Position numbers and translations under genes: made by a program
Notes under the pieces: generated by a model
Told to the model about the DNA's origin: nothing
Seen by the model: the letters and a program-made list of their open reading frames with translations, nothing else
The model's database searches: none
Assembly (NCBI GenBank): GCA_020846275.1
Contig: JADLEG010000151.1
Location: forward strand, 1-42,845
Direction of reading: 5' to 3'
DNA from: Alphaproteobacteria bacterium
Lineage (GTDB): Bacteria; Pseudomonadota; Alphaproteobacteria; JAEULC01
Length of the DNA: 42,845 bases
Shown: positions 42,262 through 42,845 of the stretch, in pieces
Numbering within the stretch: position 1 is the stretch's first letter
Layout: every line of letters starts with the position of its first letter

Positions 42262-42845
42262 ATGACCGTCGCGGTCGATACGCCGATCGGATGGCGCGCC
42301 TGGCTATTGGCGCGCGAGCCGCGCTCGCGCACCCAGGCGAAGCTGGGCCAGGCCTATCTCGGCTGGCTCGCGTTCCGGCGCAACCCGCTGGCGATGGTCG
42401 GGCTTGGCATCATCCTGGCCTTGCTGGTCATCGCCGCCTTCGCGCCGGTGTTCGCCCAGCAGTCCCCGGTGGCGCAGGACCTCGCCGAGCGCCTGCGAGA
42501 GCCGGATGCGACCTACTGGTTCGGCACCGACGAGCTGGGGCGCGACATTTTCTCGCGGGTGATCTGGGGCGCGCGCATCACGCTGACGATCGTGGGGCTG
42601 GTCGTCGTGATCGTGGCGCCGCTCGGCCTGGTGGTCGGCACGGCCGCCGGGTATTTCGGCGGCTGGTTCGACGCGGTGTTGATGCGCGTCACCGACATCT
42701 TCCTGGCCTTTCCGCGCCTGATCCTGGCATTGGCCTTCGTCTCGGCCCTGGGGCCGGGCATCGAGAACGCGGTGATCGCGATCGCGCTGACCGCCTGGCC
42801 GCCCTATGCCCGCATCGCGCGCGCCGAGACGCTGACGATCCGCAA
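42262..42845 (+). CDS. ABC transporter permease, DppC-like, partial
   Basis: The first 194 residues are visible and the gene continues past the right edge. The N-terminal part (QAYLGWLAFRRNPLAMVGLGIILALLVIAAFAPVF), then the DppC signature YWFGTDELGRDIFSRVIWGARITL and the permease core MRVTDIFLAFPRLILALAFVSALGPG. It is 9 bases after the DppB-like gene. GGGGAGCACG precedes the ATG at 42262. The EAA loop begins at the cut edge (ARAETLTIRK). Confidence 0.92.
   Translation, partial: MTVAVDTPIGWRAWLLAREPRSRTQAKLGQAYLGWLAFRRNPLAMVGLGIILALLVIAAFAPVFAQQSPVAQDLAERLREPDATYWFGTDELGRDIFSRVIWGARITLTIVGLVVVIVAPLGLVVGTAAGYFGGWFDAVLMRVTDIFLAFPRLILALAFVSALGPGIENAVIAIALTAWPPYARIARAETLTIR

Overview
The window is high-GC, tightly packed chromosomal DNA from a heterotrophic alphaproteobacterium. 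This is inferred from gene content: homologues of the Bradyrhizobium-type NdvB/NdvC beta-glucan enzymes, a TRAP C4-dicarboxylate-type transporter, DUF4142 and DUF2783 proteins, a RibB with a degenerate RibA tail, and a Phd/VapC pair. I see no rRNA, tRNA, CRISPR array, transposase or phage module. Short intergenic palindromes and one toxin-antitoxin pair are the only clearly accessory elements.

Layout. 1-610 (minus): left-truncated TPR plus SPASM-like cysteine protein with an apparent one-base frameshift. 851-3267 (plus): UDP-glucose dehydrogenase and a GDP-mannose 3,5-epimerase that keeps the plant-type catalytic residues. 3272-6111 (minus): dctPQM TRAP transporter. 6183-7979 (minus): NdvC-like GH17 membrane enzyme. 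8154-11180: small secreted or cysteine-rich proteins. 11209-14303 (plus): a three-gene cassette resembling Gtr (GT-C-like enzyme, GtrB, GtrA). 14300-17642 (minus): metallo-beta-lactamase-fold hydrolase and a CPA2 antiporter with USP domains. 17806-20006 (plus): RibB-RibX and a DegP-like protein that has lost its protease residues. 20071-25296 (minus): two small proteins, Amt behind a sigma-54-type promoter, and an NdvB-like GH17-GT2 fusion. 25743-31633: methyltransferase, orphan SoxX, EamA transporter, FAD monooxygenase with DUF2783, malonyl-CoA decarboxylase. 31734-35633: a hypothetical protein, two divergent paralogous GT2 enzymes, a Cys-rich peptide, a fatty acid desaturase. 36097-38499: an orphan AceE/transketolase-like E1. 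38504-39204: Phd/VapC with a tandem operator. 39440-42845: peptide-type ABC importer (binding protein, two permeases, the second cut by the window edge).

Common theme. Much of the window serves cell-surface carbohydrate: nucleotide-sugar supply (UDP-glucuronate, GDP-L-galactose), lipid-linked sugar transfer (Gtr-like cassette), beta-1,3/1,6-glucan synthesis (NdvB plus NdvC, about 14 kb apart) and the two divergent GT2 enzymes. Solute uptake (TRAP, Amt, ABC) and carbon metabolism (malonyl-CoA decarboxylase, E1, monooxygenase) make up most of the rest. No single complete undescribed system is obvious. The best candidates for new biology are the catalytically dead HtrA-like protein, the RibX domain, the split NdvB/NdvC pair with its possible accessory genes, and the palindrome that supplies the stop codons of two convergent genes.
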